The notes beneath the pieces were generated by a model. That model searched no databases. It saw only the letters and a list, made by a program, of their open reading frames with translations, and had not been told where the DNA came from. DNA of 64,000 bases from NCBI RefSeq assembly GCF_037101375.1, contig NZ_AP029019.1:1550001-1614000 (forward strand), given 5' to 3'. Positions 1 to 7,931 of this stretch are shown in pieces. The DNA is from Acidovorax sp. DW039. Lineage in GTDB: Bacteria > Pseudomonadota > Gammaproteobacteria > Burkholderiales > Burkholderiaceae_C. The first letter of the stretch is position 1, and each line of letters starts with the position of its first letter. A program made the position numbers and the translations under genes.

Positions 1-1428
1 CAGCAGTTTCTGCGCGTCGCGCACATTGCCGTTGAGGAACACGCTCATGGCCAGCCGCAGGTTGGCCACCAGCCGGGTGTGCAGTTCGTTGATTTCTTCC
101 ATGCCCGCTTCAGAGAAGTGGCGGCCCTTCTTGATTTTCTTGTCCTCAATGTCGATCAGCACGCGCTCGATGATGTCGCCGATCTGCTCCATGTTGATGG
201 TGAAGCTGATGATGTCCGCCCAGCGGCGGCCTTCGCGCTCATCCAGCGCCTCGCGCGAGATCTTGGTCATGTAGTACTTGATGGCCGAGTACAGCTCATC
301 CACCTGATCGTCCAGCTTGCGCAGATCTTCCGCCAGCTTCTGGTCGTCCGTACGGATCACCTGGTGCAGGCCCAGCAGCATGGACTCCACCACATCGGCC
401 TGGTGCAAGGCCTCACGCGCCGCGCAAGAGATGGCCAGGGAAGGCGTGGCCAGTGCAGAAGGGTCCAGGTGCTGGGGGCGGCTGCCTGCAGCTGCTTGGG
501 CATCGGCCACCGGCAGCAGTTTTTGCACGGCGCGCGCCACAGTGCCCGTCAACGCGATGCACACCAGCCCCACCACCAGATTGAACGCAAGGTGGAAGAG
601 GACGACCAGCGATGCAATGTCCGGCACATGGGGGCGGGCGTGCTGCAGCCACAGGCCAATCATGGGTGTCATGATGACGACCCCGATGATCTTGAAGAAC
701 AGGTTGCCCAAGGGGACTTGCCGGGTCTGGATATTGGCGCGCAAGGTAGTCATCACCGCCAGCAAGCCACTGCCCAGGTTAGCCCCCACCACCAGTCCCA
801 GAGCCACATCGACCGGAATGCCGCCTGACCCGGCCAAAGTGGCTGTCAGCAGCACCGTGGCAAGGCTGGAGTAAGACAGCACCGCCAGCACGGCCCCGGT
901 GAAGATTTCAAGCAGCAGGTCACTCGTCAGCGCGCTCAGCAGGGTGCGCACGGTGGGGGATTGGGTGAGCACCGTGGTGGACTCGGTAATCAGCCGCAAG
1001 GCCAGCAGCATCAGGCCCAGGCCGATGAGCACGCGCCCCACGCGGCCCGCGGCCGTGTCTTTGCGGGAGATGAAGAGCACCACCCCCACGAAGATGAAGA
1101 GGGGAGAGAGCCACGACAGATCCAAAGAGAAAACCACCGCCATCACGCTGGTGCCTACGTCGGCACCCAGCATCACCGCCAGCGCTGCAGGCAGCCCCAC
1201 CAGCCCTTGCCCTACGAAGGACGAAACGATGAGCGCCGTGGCCGTGCTGGACTGCACCAGCGCCGTGACCCCCATGCCCGAGAGCACCGCAGTGAACCGG
1301 GTGCTGACGCTGCGCGCGATGAACTGCCGCAGGTTTGCGCCGAACACGCGCAGGATGCCTGTGCGCACCAGATGGGTGCCCCAGATGAGCAAGGCCACAG
1401 CAGCCAACAAATTCAAAAGATGCTTCAT
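1..1428 (-). CDS. Na+/phosphate symporter family protein (NptA/PhoU-like), C-terminus cut by window edge
   Basis: The reading frame opens at the ATG at 1428 and is still open at base 1, so the C-terminus is missing. The N-terminal two thirds are hydrophobic helices with the QSSTAT signature at residues 59-64 (ALVQSSTATALIVSSF) and a second similar segment near residue 190 (SYSSLATVLLTATLAG). This is the inverted-repeat pattern of the Na/Pi cotransporter family (PF02690). From about residue 350 the chain becomes hydrophilic and helical, like the PhoU-type tail of bacterial NptA proteins, including a stretch around NMEQIGDIIERVLIDIED. The likely role is sodium-driven phosphate uptake or efflux at the inner membrane. 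A PHO-box-like sequence lies about 90 bp upstream, but in reverse orientation. The family call is firm; transport direction is not known. Confidence 0.9.
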   Translation of the reverse strand, partial: MKHLLNLLAAVALLIWGTHLVRTGILRVFGANLRQFIARSVSTRFTAVLSGMGVTALVQSSTATALIVSSFVGQGLVGLPAALAVMLGADVGTSVMAVVFSLDLSWLSPLFIFVGVVLFISRKDTAAGRVGRVLIGLGLMLLALRLITESTTVLTQSPTVRTLLSALTSDLLLEIFTGAVLAVLSYSSLATVLLTATLAGSGGIPVDVALGLVVGANLGSGLLAVMTTLRANIQTRQVPLGNLFFKIIGVVIMTPMIGLWLQHARPHVPDIASLVVLFHLAFNLVVGLVCIALTGTVARAVQKLLPVADAQAAAGSRPQHLDPSALATPSLAISCAAREALHQADVVESMLLGLHQVIRTDDQKLAEDLRKLDDQVDELYSAIKYYMTKISREALDEREGRRWADIISFTINMEQIGDIIERVLIDIEDKKIKKGRHFSEAGMEEINELHTRLVANLRLAMSVFLNGNVRDAQKLL

Positions 1429-1519
1429 GAAATACCGTCGTTCTTCTTCTTGGTTCTTACCCTGCCGCCAGCGCAGCGGTCTGTCAGCGATGACGCTGCA
1501 AGAATCGCGCTCGCCAGAG

Positions 1520-1537
1520 ATGTCATAAAAATGTCAT
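1520..1537 (+). promoter_or_regulatory. PHO-box-like direct repeat upstream of the Na/Pi symporter
   Basis: Two TGTCAT half-sites 11 bp apart, ATGTCATAAAAATGTCAT, agree with the enterobacterial 18-bp PHO box at 16 of 18 positions. The repeat points away from the symporter gene, whose ATG is at 1428 on the other strand. No plus-strand gene follows. The match may be functional in reverse or may be chance. Confidence 0.4.
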
Positions 1538-1632
1538 ACAGCATACTCCTAAATCGATAGCGCCTGCAGGCATGCCCCCAAGGGGGACATTGCATTGAAA
1601 TGGACCGATGGTGGGGAGGTCAATCGCCCGCG

Positions 1633-2457
1633 TCAGTCGATCAGGCGTCCTGATTCATGAAATGGATAGGGACCTTCCCAGGGGCCTATGGCTGCGGTGT
1701 GGCTCACCAGTCGGCCAACAGGTGGCAGCGCATGCAGGGCAAAGCCGGGCGGCTCCAGCATCCAGGCCGACGCTGCATCGGGGGCCAGGTCCAGCCGCAC
1801 CTGATGGGCTGGCGAGGGGGCGGTAGAGGCGATGCTGCCGCCAAAGCGCACTTGGATGCTGCGGTGCAGGTGCCCGCAGATGATGCGTTCCACCTGTGGG
1901 TGGCGTGCCACCATGGCTTCCAGCTCCGCTGCTCCCTGCGTCAGGCCGATCGCGTCCATGTGGCCGATCAGGGTCTGGAACGGTGGGTGGTGCATGGCGA
2001 TGACCACGGGTTTTTCCCGGTGCGCAGCCAGCTCGGCCTGTAACCACGTCAGGCGTTCCTCACACAGGCTTCCGCCGCTGGCCCCGGGGATCACGGTGTC
2101 GAGCGCAATCAGTTGCATGCGGCCCACAGGCACGCTGTATTGCACATACCCGCTGCGCCCCAGATAGGCGTGGTCCGGAAAGCTGGCGCGCAATTGCTCT
2201 CGGCTGTCATGGTTGCCGGGCAGCAGGTAGACGGGCATGTGGAGGGGCTGGAGCAATGCCCGCAGGTGGTCATATTCCTGCGCCCTGCCAAAGTCAGTCA
2301 GGTCACCGGTGATGACCACCGCATCGGGCATCTGGGGCAGGTCAAGGATGTGCTGCACCGCGCGTGCCAGGTAGGGTGCCGTGTTGATGCGGCCGTAGGC
2401 CAAGCGGCCGGGTTCACGGATGTGGGGGTCAGACAGTTGGAGAAGCAACGTGGTCAT
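1633..2457 (-). CDS. Calcineurin-type metallophosphoesterase (CpdA/Icc-like phosphodiesterase)
   Basis: The 274-residue product carries the metallophosphoesterase motifs in order: LSDPH near the N-terminus, GDLTDFG, PGNHDSRE, AMHHPPF and CGHLH. These supply the residues for a di-metal centre that hydrolyses phosphodiesters, as in CpdA/Icc cAMP phosphodiesterases and glycerophosphodiesterases of this fold. I chose the ATG at 2457 (MTTLLLQLSDPH) because the family normally starts a few residues before the first motif; a TTG at 2514 would overlap the ABC ATPase stop and add 19 residues. No signal peptide is visible, so it is probably cytoplasmic. It is the last gene of a LacI-ABC transporter operon, which suggests that it acts on the imported substrate. 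The substrate is not determined. Confidence 0.88.
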   Translation of the reverse strand: MTTLLLQLSDPHIREPGRLAYGRINTAPYLARAVQHILDLPQMPDAVVITGDLTDFGRAQEYDHLRALLQPLHMPVYLLPGNHDSREQLRASFPDHAYLGRSGYVQYSVPVGRMQLIALDTVIPGASGGSLCEERLTWLQAELAAHREKPVVIAMHHPPFQTLIGHMDAIGLTQGAAELEAMVARHPQVERIICGHLHRSIQVRFGGSIASTAPSPAHQVRLDLAPDAASAWMLEPPGFALHALPPVGRLVSHTAAIGPWEGPYPFHESGRLID

Positions 2458-2510
2458 GGTGGATGTGCGCAATGTTTGGGGGCAGGGTGAATGTGCCTGG
2501 ATAGGTGAAA

Positions 2511-3569
2511 TCAATGCACCGGCTCGAAGGGCATCAGCCGTTCCGGAGCGATGTAGACGCCCACGGTCTCACCCGCCTGAGCAGGGTGATCGCGTGACAC
2601 GTCGGCGTTGATGAGCGCCTGCTCAGGCACCTGCAGCGTGAGTTGCACGCGGTCCCCCAGAAAACTTCTGCGCACGACCTGTGCCCGCCCCCAGCCCGGC
2701 TGCGCAGGACCCACCTGGATGTCCTCTGGGCGCACCAGCACGGTGGCCATATCTTGCAGGCCCAATGCGCAGGGCAGGTCCCAGCCTCCCAGGCTCAACA
2801 CGCCACGCCGCCTTGCCTCTTCGCTGCGTTGCAGCTGATTGACCCGGCCCAGGAAAGTGGCGACGAACGGGTGGGCGGGGTTGCGGTACAGCGTCTCGCC
2901 ATCGCCCACCTGCACAATGCGGCCCGCCTGCATGACGGCCAGCCGATCTGCAATGGCCAGGGCCTCTTGCTGATCGTGCGTGACGTGGATGGCCGTGATG
3001 TGCAGTTGCCGCAGCAACTGAGCCAGCTCGTCTCGCAATGATTCCTTGAGTTTGGCGTCCAGGGCCGTGAGGGGCTCATCCAGCAGCAGCACCCGGGGCC
3101 TCACCGCCACGGCGCGCGCCAGTGCCACGCGCTGGCGCTGGCCACCTGACAGCTCTGCCGGGCGTTTCTTCTCCAACCCCCGCAGGCGCACCAGGTCCAC
3201 CAGTTCGCCCACGATGCGCTGCCGCTCTGCGGCTTTTGCGCCGCGGATCTTGAGCCCATAGCCGATATTGGCCTCCACTGTCATTTGCGGAAACAGGGCG
3301 TAGTGCTGAAACACCATGCCCACACCGCGGCGCTCGATGGGCAGATGGGTGACATCGACGCCGCCAAACGCAATGCGGCTGCCTGCATCTGGCGCTTCCA
3401 GGCCTGCCATCAGGCGCAGCAACGTGGTTTTGCCACAGCCTGATGGGCCGAGCAGGGCCAGGACTTCGCCGGGCTCTACCTGCAGGTCTGTCGGGTGCAG
3501 GCCACGGGTGCCATCGGGATAGGTTTTTGCGCACTGGACCACGTCCACGCGCGTGCGTTCAAGTTCCAT
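2511..3569 (-). CDS. ABC transporter ATP-binding protein (PotA/FbpC/PhnT type)
   Basis: The protein has 352 residues. The nucleotide-binding domain fills the first 240, with Walker A GPSGCGKTT (about 42-50), Q-loop FQHYALFP, signature LSGGQRQR, Walker B VLLLDEP and switch histidine HVTHDQ. The C-terminal 110 residues form the TOBE/OB-fold region typical of the importer ATPases for spermidine/putrescine, ferric iron, phosphonate and sugars. The start overlaps the 3' end of the neighbouring permease by 11 bp, so translation is probably coupled. It energises import through the two permeases just upstream in the same operon. Substrate cannot be read from the ATPase. Confidence 0.93.
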   Translation of the reverse strand: MELERTRVDVVQCAKTYPDGTRGLHPTDLQVEPGEVLALLGPSGCGKTTLLRLMAGLEAPDAGSRIAFGGVDVTHLPIERRGVGMVFQHYALFPQMTVEANIGYGLKIRGAKAAERQRIVGELVDLVRLRGLEKKRPAELSGGQRQRVALARAVAVRPRVLLLDEPLTALDAKLKESLRDELAQLLRQLHITAIHVTHDQQEALAIADRLAVMQAGRIVQVGDGETLYRNPAHPFVATFLGRVNQLQRSEEARRRGVLSLGGWDLPCALGLQDMATVLVRPEDIQVGPAQPGWGRAQVVRRSFLGDRVQLTLQVPEQALINADVSRDHPAQAGETVGVYIAPERLMPFEPVH

Positions 3570-4356
3570 GGTGTTTCTCGATCAATGAACCGATGGCCTG
3601 CAAACCCCACAGCACGGGCAGGATGACCATCAGAAAAACCAGCGTGTAAGCCGATCCGACCTCGATGCGCATCGAGGCATAGCTGTCTGCCAGCCCCACG
3701 GGCAAGGTGCGTGTGAGGGGCGTGTGCAGCATCCAGGTCAGGTTGAACTCGCCTACGGACAGGGTGAACACCATGAGGCTGCCCGCCACGATGGCGGGCA
3801 ACACGGCGGGCACCAGTACGCCGATGAAGCGCTGCGCAAATCCTGCGCCCAGCGAGCGTGCGGCTTCTTCCAAGGCGCGCAGTTCGTCCTTCTGGAATGC
3901 AGAGGCCACCGTGCGCACCATGAAGGGCAGGGTGAAGACCATGTGCCCCACCAGAATGAAGGCCAGGCTTTGCCTGAAGCCCTGCAGCGTGCCGTAGAGC
4001 AGGATGAGCGCCAGCGCGCTGGCCAGGCCGGGGATGGCTACGGGCAGGGTTAGCAGCTCTTCCAGCAGCCGTGCCCAGCGCGATGGGCTGCGGGCCAGGG
4101 CGTAGGCACAAGGCACACCGATGAGCAGGTTGCCCAGTACACACAACAAGGCCAGCAGCAGCGATGCGCCCACGGTGTTGCCATAGTTGTCCCACACTTC
4201 CTGCAGCCAGCGCAGCGTCAAGCCACTGCGGATGCCGACGCTGTAGTTTTCCACCAGCCCCGCCATGATGGACAGGAGCATGGGGGCGAGCAGGAACAGC
4301 GTGACCAGGCCGGTCAGGGCGAGCAGGGGCCAGGGCGTTTGTCGGGTGGTTTTCAT
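3559..4356 (-). CDS. ABC transporter permease (second inner-membrane subunit)
   Basis: The 265-residue membrane protein has about six predicted helices, beginning LLALTGLVTLFLLAPMLL. It carries the EAA loop that contacts the ATPase (LEEAARSLGAGFAQRF, about residues 150-165). I set the start at the ATG at 4356, about 20 bp after the upstream permease stop; an upstream extension in this frame would overlap that gene heavily and lacks membrane character. It belongs to the binding-protein-dependent inner-membrane permeases (PF00528), of the type found in iron, phosphonate and polyamine importers. Confidence 0.88.
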   Translation of the reverse strand: MKTTRQTPWPLLALTGLVTLFLLAPMLLSIMAGLVENYSVGIRSGLTLRWLQEVWDNYGNTVGASLLLALLCVLGNLLIGVPCAYALARSPSRWARLLEELLTLPVAIPGLASALALILLYGTLQGFRQSLAFILVGHMVFTLPFMVRTVASAFQKDELRALEEAARSLGAGFAQRFIGVLVPAVLPAIVAGSLMVFTLSVGEFNLTWMLHTPLTRTLPVGLADSYASMRIEVGSAYTLVFLMVILPVLWGLQAIGSLIEKHHGT

Positions 4357-4375
4357 AAAAGAGGTGAATGAGGTG

Positions 4376-5194
4376 CTACCACGCAGCGCGCCCGGAAGCC
4401 CGCCGCGCCATCCACAAGACCAGCCAGGTGATGAGCCCCAGCGTGACGGACAGGCTGGCCGCCAGCGCAAAGTTGGCGTAGTTGGTGAACTCGTTGTAGA
4501 TCGTGATGGGCAGCACCTCGAATTTGGTGGACAGGGTGAATGCCGTGCCAAACGCACCCATGGCCGTGGCGAACACAATGGCCCCGCACGCCAGGGTGGT
4601 GGGCCCCAGCTCGGGGATCCACACATCGCGTGCCACCTGCCAGCGGGATGCGCCCAGGGATCGGGCCGCCTCTTCGAGTTGGGGGTCCATGGCCCGGGCG
4701 GCGCCCGTATACGTGGCAATGGCGCGGGGCAGAGAGAAATACAGGTAGGCGATGAAGAGCCCGGCCAGTCCGTAGGCAAAGGTGGTGCGCCCGGCGCCGA
4801 GGGACTCCATGAGGTCCGCCACCACGCCTTGCCGCCCGCCGAGCAGGATGATGAAGAATCCGACGATCACCCCCGGAAAAGACAGTGGCAAGGTGAGCAG
4901 GGACAGCAGCAGCTGCTGGCCCCTGAAACGCTGGCGTGCCAGGGTAATGCCCACCAGGGCACCCAGCACCAGCGTGCTCAGCGTGACGACGGCCGACAGG
5001 CCCAGCGTTTGCAGCAGACTCTGCAAATACCTGCCGTGGGTCAGCACGGCTGCGTAAGTGGCCCAGCCCTGGCGTGCAGGCAGCGCCATCAGCAAGGCGG
5101 CGGGCAGCAGCCAGAAGGCGGTGAAGAAGGCCACGGCAGGCGCAGCGCAGGCCAGCAGCATCGTGCGTGACGGGGCGAAACCTCCGTGGCGCAT
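4376..5194 (-). CDS. ABC transporter permease (first inner-membrane subunit)
   Basis: The 272-residue protein has an N-terminal helix (LLACAAPAVAFFTAFWLLP), further helices and an EAA loop (LEEAARSLGASRWQVARD) about two thirds of the way along. It begins 3 bp after the stop of the solute-binding protein, so the two are tightly coupled. With the next permease it should form the heterodimeric channel of the importer. Confidence 0.9.
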   Translation of the reverse strand: MRHGGFAPSRTMLLACAAPAVAFFTAFWLLPAALLMALPARQGWATYAAVLTHGRYLQSLLQTLGLSAVVTLSTLVLGALVGITLARQRFRGQQLLLSLLTLPLSFPGVIVGFFIILLGGRQGVVADLMESLGAGRTTFAYGLAGLFIAYLYFSLPRAIATYTGAARAMDPQLEEAARSLGASRWQVARDVWIPELGPTTLACGAIVFATAMGAFGTAFTLSTKFEVLPITIYNEFTNYANFALAASLSVTLGLITWLVLWMARRASGRAAW

Positions 5195-5197
5195 GGC

Positions 5198-6214
5198 TTA
5201 CTGCACCTCTTTCAGGTAGCGGTCAGAGAATGCCTTCTGCACGGCCGCCATGCGGGCGTAGTCCACCGTCTTGGCGCGGGCATATTCCGTGGCGGGCAGA
5301 AAGCGGGCCTGCACTTCCTTGCTCATGGCGCTGGCACGCACGGGCCGCAAATAGGCGTTGGCCCAGATGGCCTGGCCTTCGTCTGACAGCACGAAGTCCA
5401 GCACCTTCTTGGCGTTGTCGGTGTGCGGAGCGTTGGCCACGAGGCTCATCACGTAAGGCACCACTACCGTGCCCTCGGCGGGGATGACGAACTGCACGTT
5501 GGCCTTGTCCTTGTATTTGGCGCGATAGGCGTTGAAGTCGTAGTCCAGCAAGATGGCAATCTCGCCCGAGAGCACGCGTGCATAGGAGGTCTGCTTGGGC
5601 ACGATGGGCTCGTTCTTCTGCAGCGCCTTGAAGTAGTCGATGCCGGGGCCAAAGTTATCGAGCGTGCCGCCGCGCGCCTGGTTCGCCGCCACGGCACCCA
5701 CATAGCCGACGAAGGCCGAAGCGGGGTCGAGATAGCCGATCAGGCCTTTGTAGTCAGGCTTGAGCAGATCCGCCCAGGACTGGGGCACCGGCTTGCCCTT
5801 GAGGGCGTCCACGTTGACCATGAAGCCCAGCGTGCCGGAGTGGATGGTGAACCAGTGGCCTTGCGGATCTTTCAGTCCGTCGGGGATGTCCGCCCAGGCG
5901 GCAGGTTTGTAGCTGGCAACCACGCCGTCCTTTTGCGCCTGGATGGCGAAAGTCACCCCGAGGTAGGTGACATCGGCCACCGGACTCGCCTTCTCTGCCA
6001 CCAGCTGGGCGAGTGATTGGCCGGAGTTCTTGTTGTCGGGCGGTACCGTGACGCCTGTCTTGGCTTTGATCGCCTTGAGCTGAGTACCCCAATCGGCCCA
6101 TTCAGGCGGGCAGTTGTAGCAAATGGCGTTCTGGGCCAGGGCAAGGCCTGCTGTCGCGGTCAGGCCCAGGGCCAGCAGGGCATTGCGGATGTGTTGTCGT
6201 GCGGTGGTGTGCAT
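5198..6214 (-). CDS. ABC transporter periplasmic solute-binding protein
   Basis: The 338-residue protein starts with a clear Sec signal peptide: MHTTARQHIRN, a hydrophobic LLALGLTATAGLAL core and probable cleavage after LAQ. The mature part resembles family 1 extracellular binding proteins, the group that includes ferric iron, putrescine, thiamine and 2-aminoethylphosphonate binders (segments VADVTYLGVTFAIQAQKDG and AILLDYDFNAY). The mature N-terminus carries a close cysteine pair, AICYNCPPEW, which could form a disulfide. The ATG at 6214 was chosen because it sits directly before the signal peptide. It is the first transporter gene of the operon, 50 bp after lacI. The ligand is unknown; the co-encoded phosphodiesterase makes a phosphorus-containing ligand plausible. 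Confidence 0.88.
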   Translation of the reverse strand: MHTTARQHIRNALLALGLTATAGLALAQNAICYNCPPEWADWGTQLKAIKAKTGVTVPPDNKNSGQSLAQLVAEKASPVADVTYLGVTFAIQAQKDGVVASYKPAAWADIPDGLKDPQGHWFTIHSGTLGFMVNVDALKGKPVPQSWADLLKPDYKGLIGYLDPASAFVGYVGAVAANQARGGTLDNFGPGIDYFKALQKNEPIVPKQTSYARVLSGEIAILLDYDFNAYRAKYKDKANVQFVIPAEGTVVVPYVMSLVANAPHTDNAKKVLDFVLSDEGQAIWANAYLRPVRASAMSKEVQARFLPATEYARAKTVDYARMAAVQKAFSDRYLKEVQ

Positions 6215-6264
6215 GGAAGACTCCAAACGGGTGAAGGAAAACGAGGGTTTGAAAAAGGAACGAT

Positions 6265-7260
6265 TCAGGGCGCTGGGGCACACGACTCCCCCGTGCGCCA
6301 TTGGTGGGCGAGGGTGATGCTTTGATGGGCTTGCAGCGGTTCACCCCGCGCCAAAGCCTCCAGCAGCAGGCTGACGCTGCGTGCCCCCATGTCGGCGTTG
6401 GGCTGGGCGATGGTGCTGAGCATGGGGGTGAGCTCCAGCCCTAAGGCAATGCCGTCAAAGCCCACCACGCTCAGATCGTGTGGAACCCGCAGCCCCATCT
6501 GGACGGCTGCCCGGATGCTGCGAATAGCCAGCAGGTCGTTGGAACACACCAGTGCCGTGGGGCGATGGGACCCTTGCAGCAGCGCCTGAATTTGCTGGGC
6601 TGCGGCGTGGATGAATGGCACCTCGAGCACCAGGGGGGTTGCCAGCCCTGCCTGGGCCATGCCCTGCAAAAAACCCTTGCTGCGCTGCTGTGCCCGGTCT
6701 GATGCCGCCCTGTGCCCGCACACCATGGCGATACGCTGGTGGCCCAGTGTGTGCAGGTGCGTTACCAGATCCGCCACGGCCTGTTCACTGTCGACGGACA
6801 CACAAGGGTGATCGGGGTGCCGGTTGTAGATGAGGGCATAGGGCACCCCACGGCTGGCAAGTTGCTGCAAGGCCTGCGATGCGCCGGGACTGGAAACCAC
6901 CAGCACCATGCCATCCACATTGCTGGCCTGCAGTTGCTGTACCGCATGCTCTTCACGTTGCAGGCTGTATTCGGTGGTCATGGGCAGGATCGCATAGCCC
7001 TTGGCGGCCGCAGCTTGCGCAATGCCTTCCAGACATTCCGCGAAAACCGGGTTGATAAGGGTGGGCAGCACCACGCCGATGACCCGGCTGCGCTGCGAAC
7101 GCAAGGTGCGTGCGCTGGCGTTGGGCACGTACCCCAGTCTTTGGGCGGTGCGCTCAATCAGCGCACGGGTCGCCGGGGCAACTTGGCCCGGGCTGTTGAA
7201 AGCCCGCGACACCGTGGCGACCGATACGCCCGCTTGCTGGGCGACTTGCTGAATGCTCAT
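6265..7260 (-). CDS. LacI-family transcriptional regulator of the ABC operon
   Basis: The 331-residue regulator has a LacI helix-turn-helix at residues 2-21 (SIQQVAQQAGVSVATVSRAF), a hinge helix (NASARTLRSQRS) and a periplasmic-binding-protein-like effector domain with IGVVLPTLINPVFAE and DLSVVGFDGI. It is the first gene of a minus-strand run: regulator, binding protein, two permeases, ATPase, phosphodiesterase. A CG-centred imperfect palindrome lies 24 bp upstream of its ATG, so autoregulation and control of the whole operon are likely. LacI regulators usually sense sugars or nucleosides; the inducer here is unknown. Confidence 0.92.
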   Translation of the reverse strand: MSIQQVAQQAGVSVATVSRAFNSPGQVAPATRALIERTAQRLGYVPNASARTLRSQRSRVIGVVLPTLINPVFAECLEGIAQAAAAKGYAILPMTTEYSLQREEHAVQQLQASNVDGMVLVVSSPGASQALQQLASRGVPYALIYNRHPDHPCVSVDSEQAVADLVTHLHTLGHQRIAMVCGHRAASDRAQQRSKGFLQGMAQAGLATPLVLEVPFIHAAAQQIQALLQGSHRPTALVCSNDLLAIRSIRAAVQMGLRVPHDLSVVGFDGIALGLELTPMLSTIAQPNADMGARSVSLLLEALARGEPLQAHQSITLAHQWRTGESCAPAP

Positions 7261-7284
7261 GAAATCTCTGCACAGGACGGATGC

Positions 7285-7300
7285 ATGTAAACGATTTCAT
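7285..7300. promoter_or_regulatory. Candidate LacI-type operator
   Basis: ATGTAAACGATTTCAT is an imperfect palindrome centred on CG with 6 of 8 pairs matching. A central CG is typical of LacI/PurR operators. It lies just upstream of the lacI-type gene that starts at 7260, where repression would shut the promoter of the operon. Confidence 0.5.
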
Positions 7301-7421
7301 TGCACCGCAGCGCCATGACGGTGTGATGACACCGAGCGGTCTTGCACGCAGCGTGCAAAAAGCAAACGGCCCGCACGTGGCGGGCCGTTCAGCAAGTCAA
7401 GTGTGTCTGAGCTGCGCGTCT

Positions 7422-7931
7422 TCAGCGTTCGCGCCGGGCGCGCATCAGCTCATCCAGAATCAGGCAGATCGCCCCCATCGTGATGGCCGAGTCGGCCACG
7501 TTGAAGGCCGGAAAGTGCCAGCCCATGGCATGGAAGTCCAGAAAGTCCACCACGTATCCGTGCATGAGCCTGTCCACCACATTGCCCACTGCCCCACCCA
7601 TGATGCTGGCCAGCGCAAAGCAGAACAGCTTTTGTGTGGGGTGCTTGTAGAGCTGCCAGATGATGAAAACACTGGCCACCACGCCGATGCCTGTGAACAG
7701 CCAGCGCTGCCACCCCCCTGCGTTGGACAGGAAGGAGAAAGCCGCGCCGGTGTTGTGGGCACGAACGATATTGAAGAAGCCCGTGATGTGCGTGGCTTCG
7801 CCCAACTGGTAGTTGCGCAGGATCAGTTCCTTGGTCCACTGGTCTGCCGCCATGATGATGACGGCCCACACCAGGCACAGCGCGATGGTACGGCCAGGGG
7901 ATCCCTTGCCTGCGGTATCGAGCGCGACCAT
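7422..7931 (-). CDS. lspA: Lipoprotein signal peptidase II
   Basis: This inner-membrane aspartyl protease cleaves the signal peptide of prolipoproteins after lipidation. The 169-residue protein has four hydrophobic helices. Both catalytic aspartates sit in their family motifs: Asp120 in [10 protein letters not shown] and Asp147 in FNVADSAI. The ATG at 7931 overlaps the ileS stop by one base (TGATG), which points to translational coupling; a GTG three codons earlier is possible. The ribF-ileS-lspA order is common in proteobacteria. Confidence 0.96.
   Translation of the reverse strand: MVALDTAGKGSPGRTIALCLVWAVIIMAADQWTKELILRNYQLGEATHITGFFNIVRAHNTGAAFSFLSNAGGWQRWLFTGIGVVASVFIIWQLYKHPTQKLFCFALASIMGGAVGNVVDRLMHGYVVDFLDFHAMGWHFPAFNVADSAITMGAICLILDELMRARRER

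Noticed and set aside
1541..1590. A further copy of the short repeat (ATAGCGCCTGC) and a small hairpin CCCCC/GGGGG
   Set aside because: Only about 11 bases resemble a fragment of copy 4; too short to call. The hairpin has no clear role.
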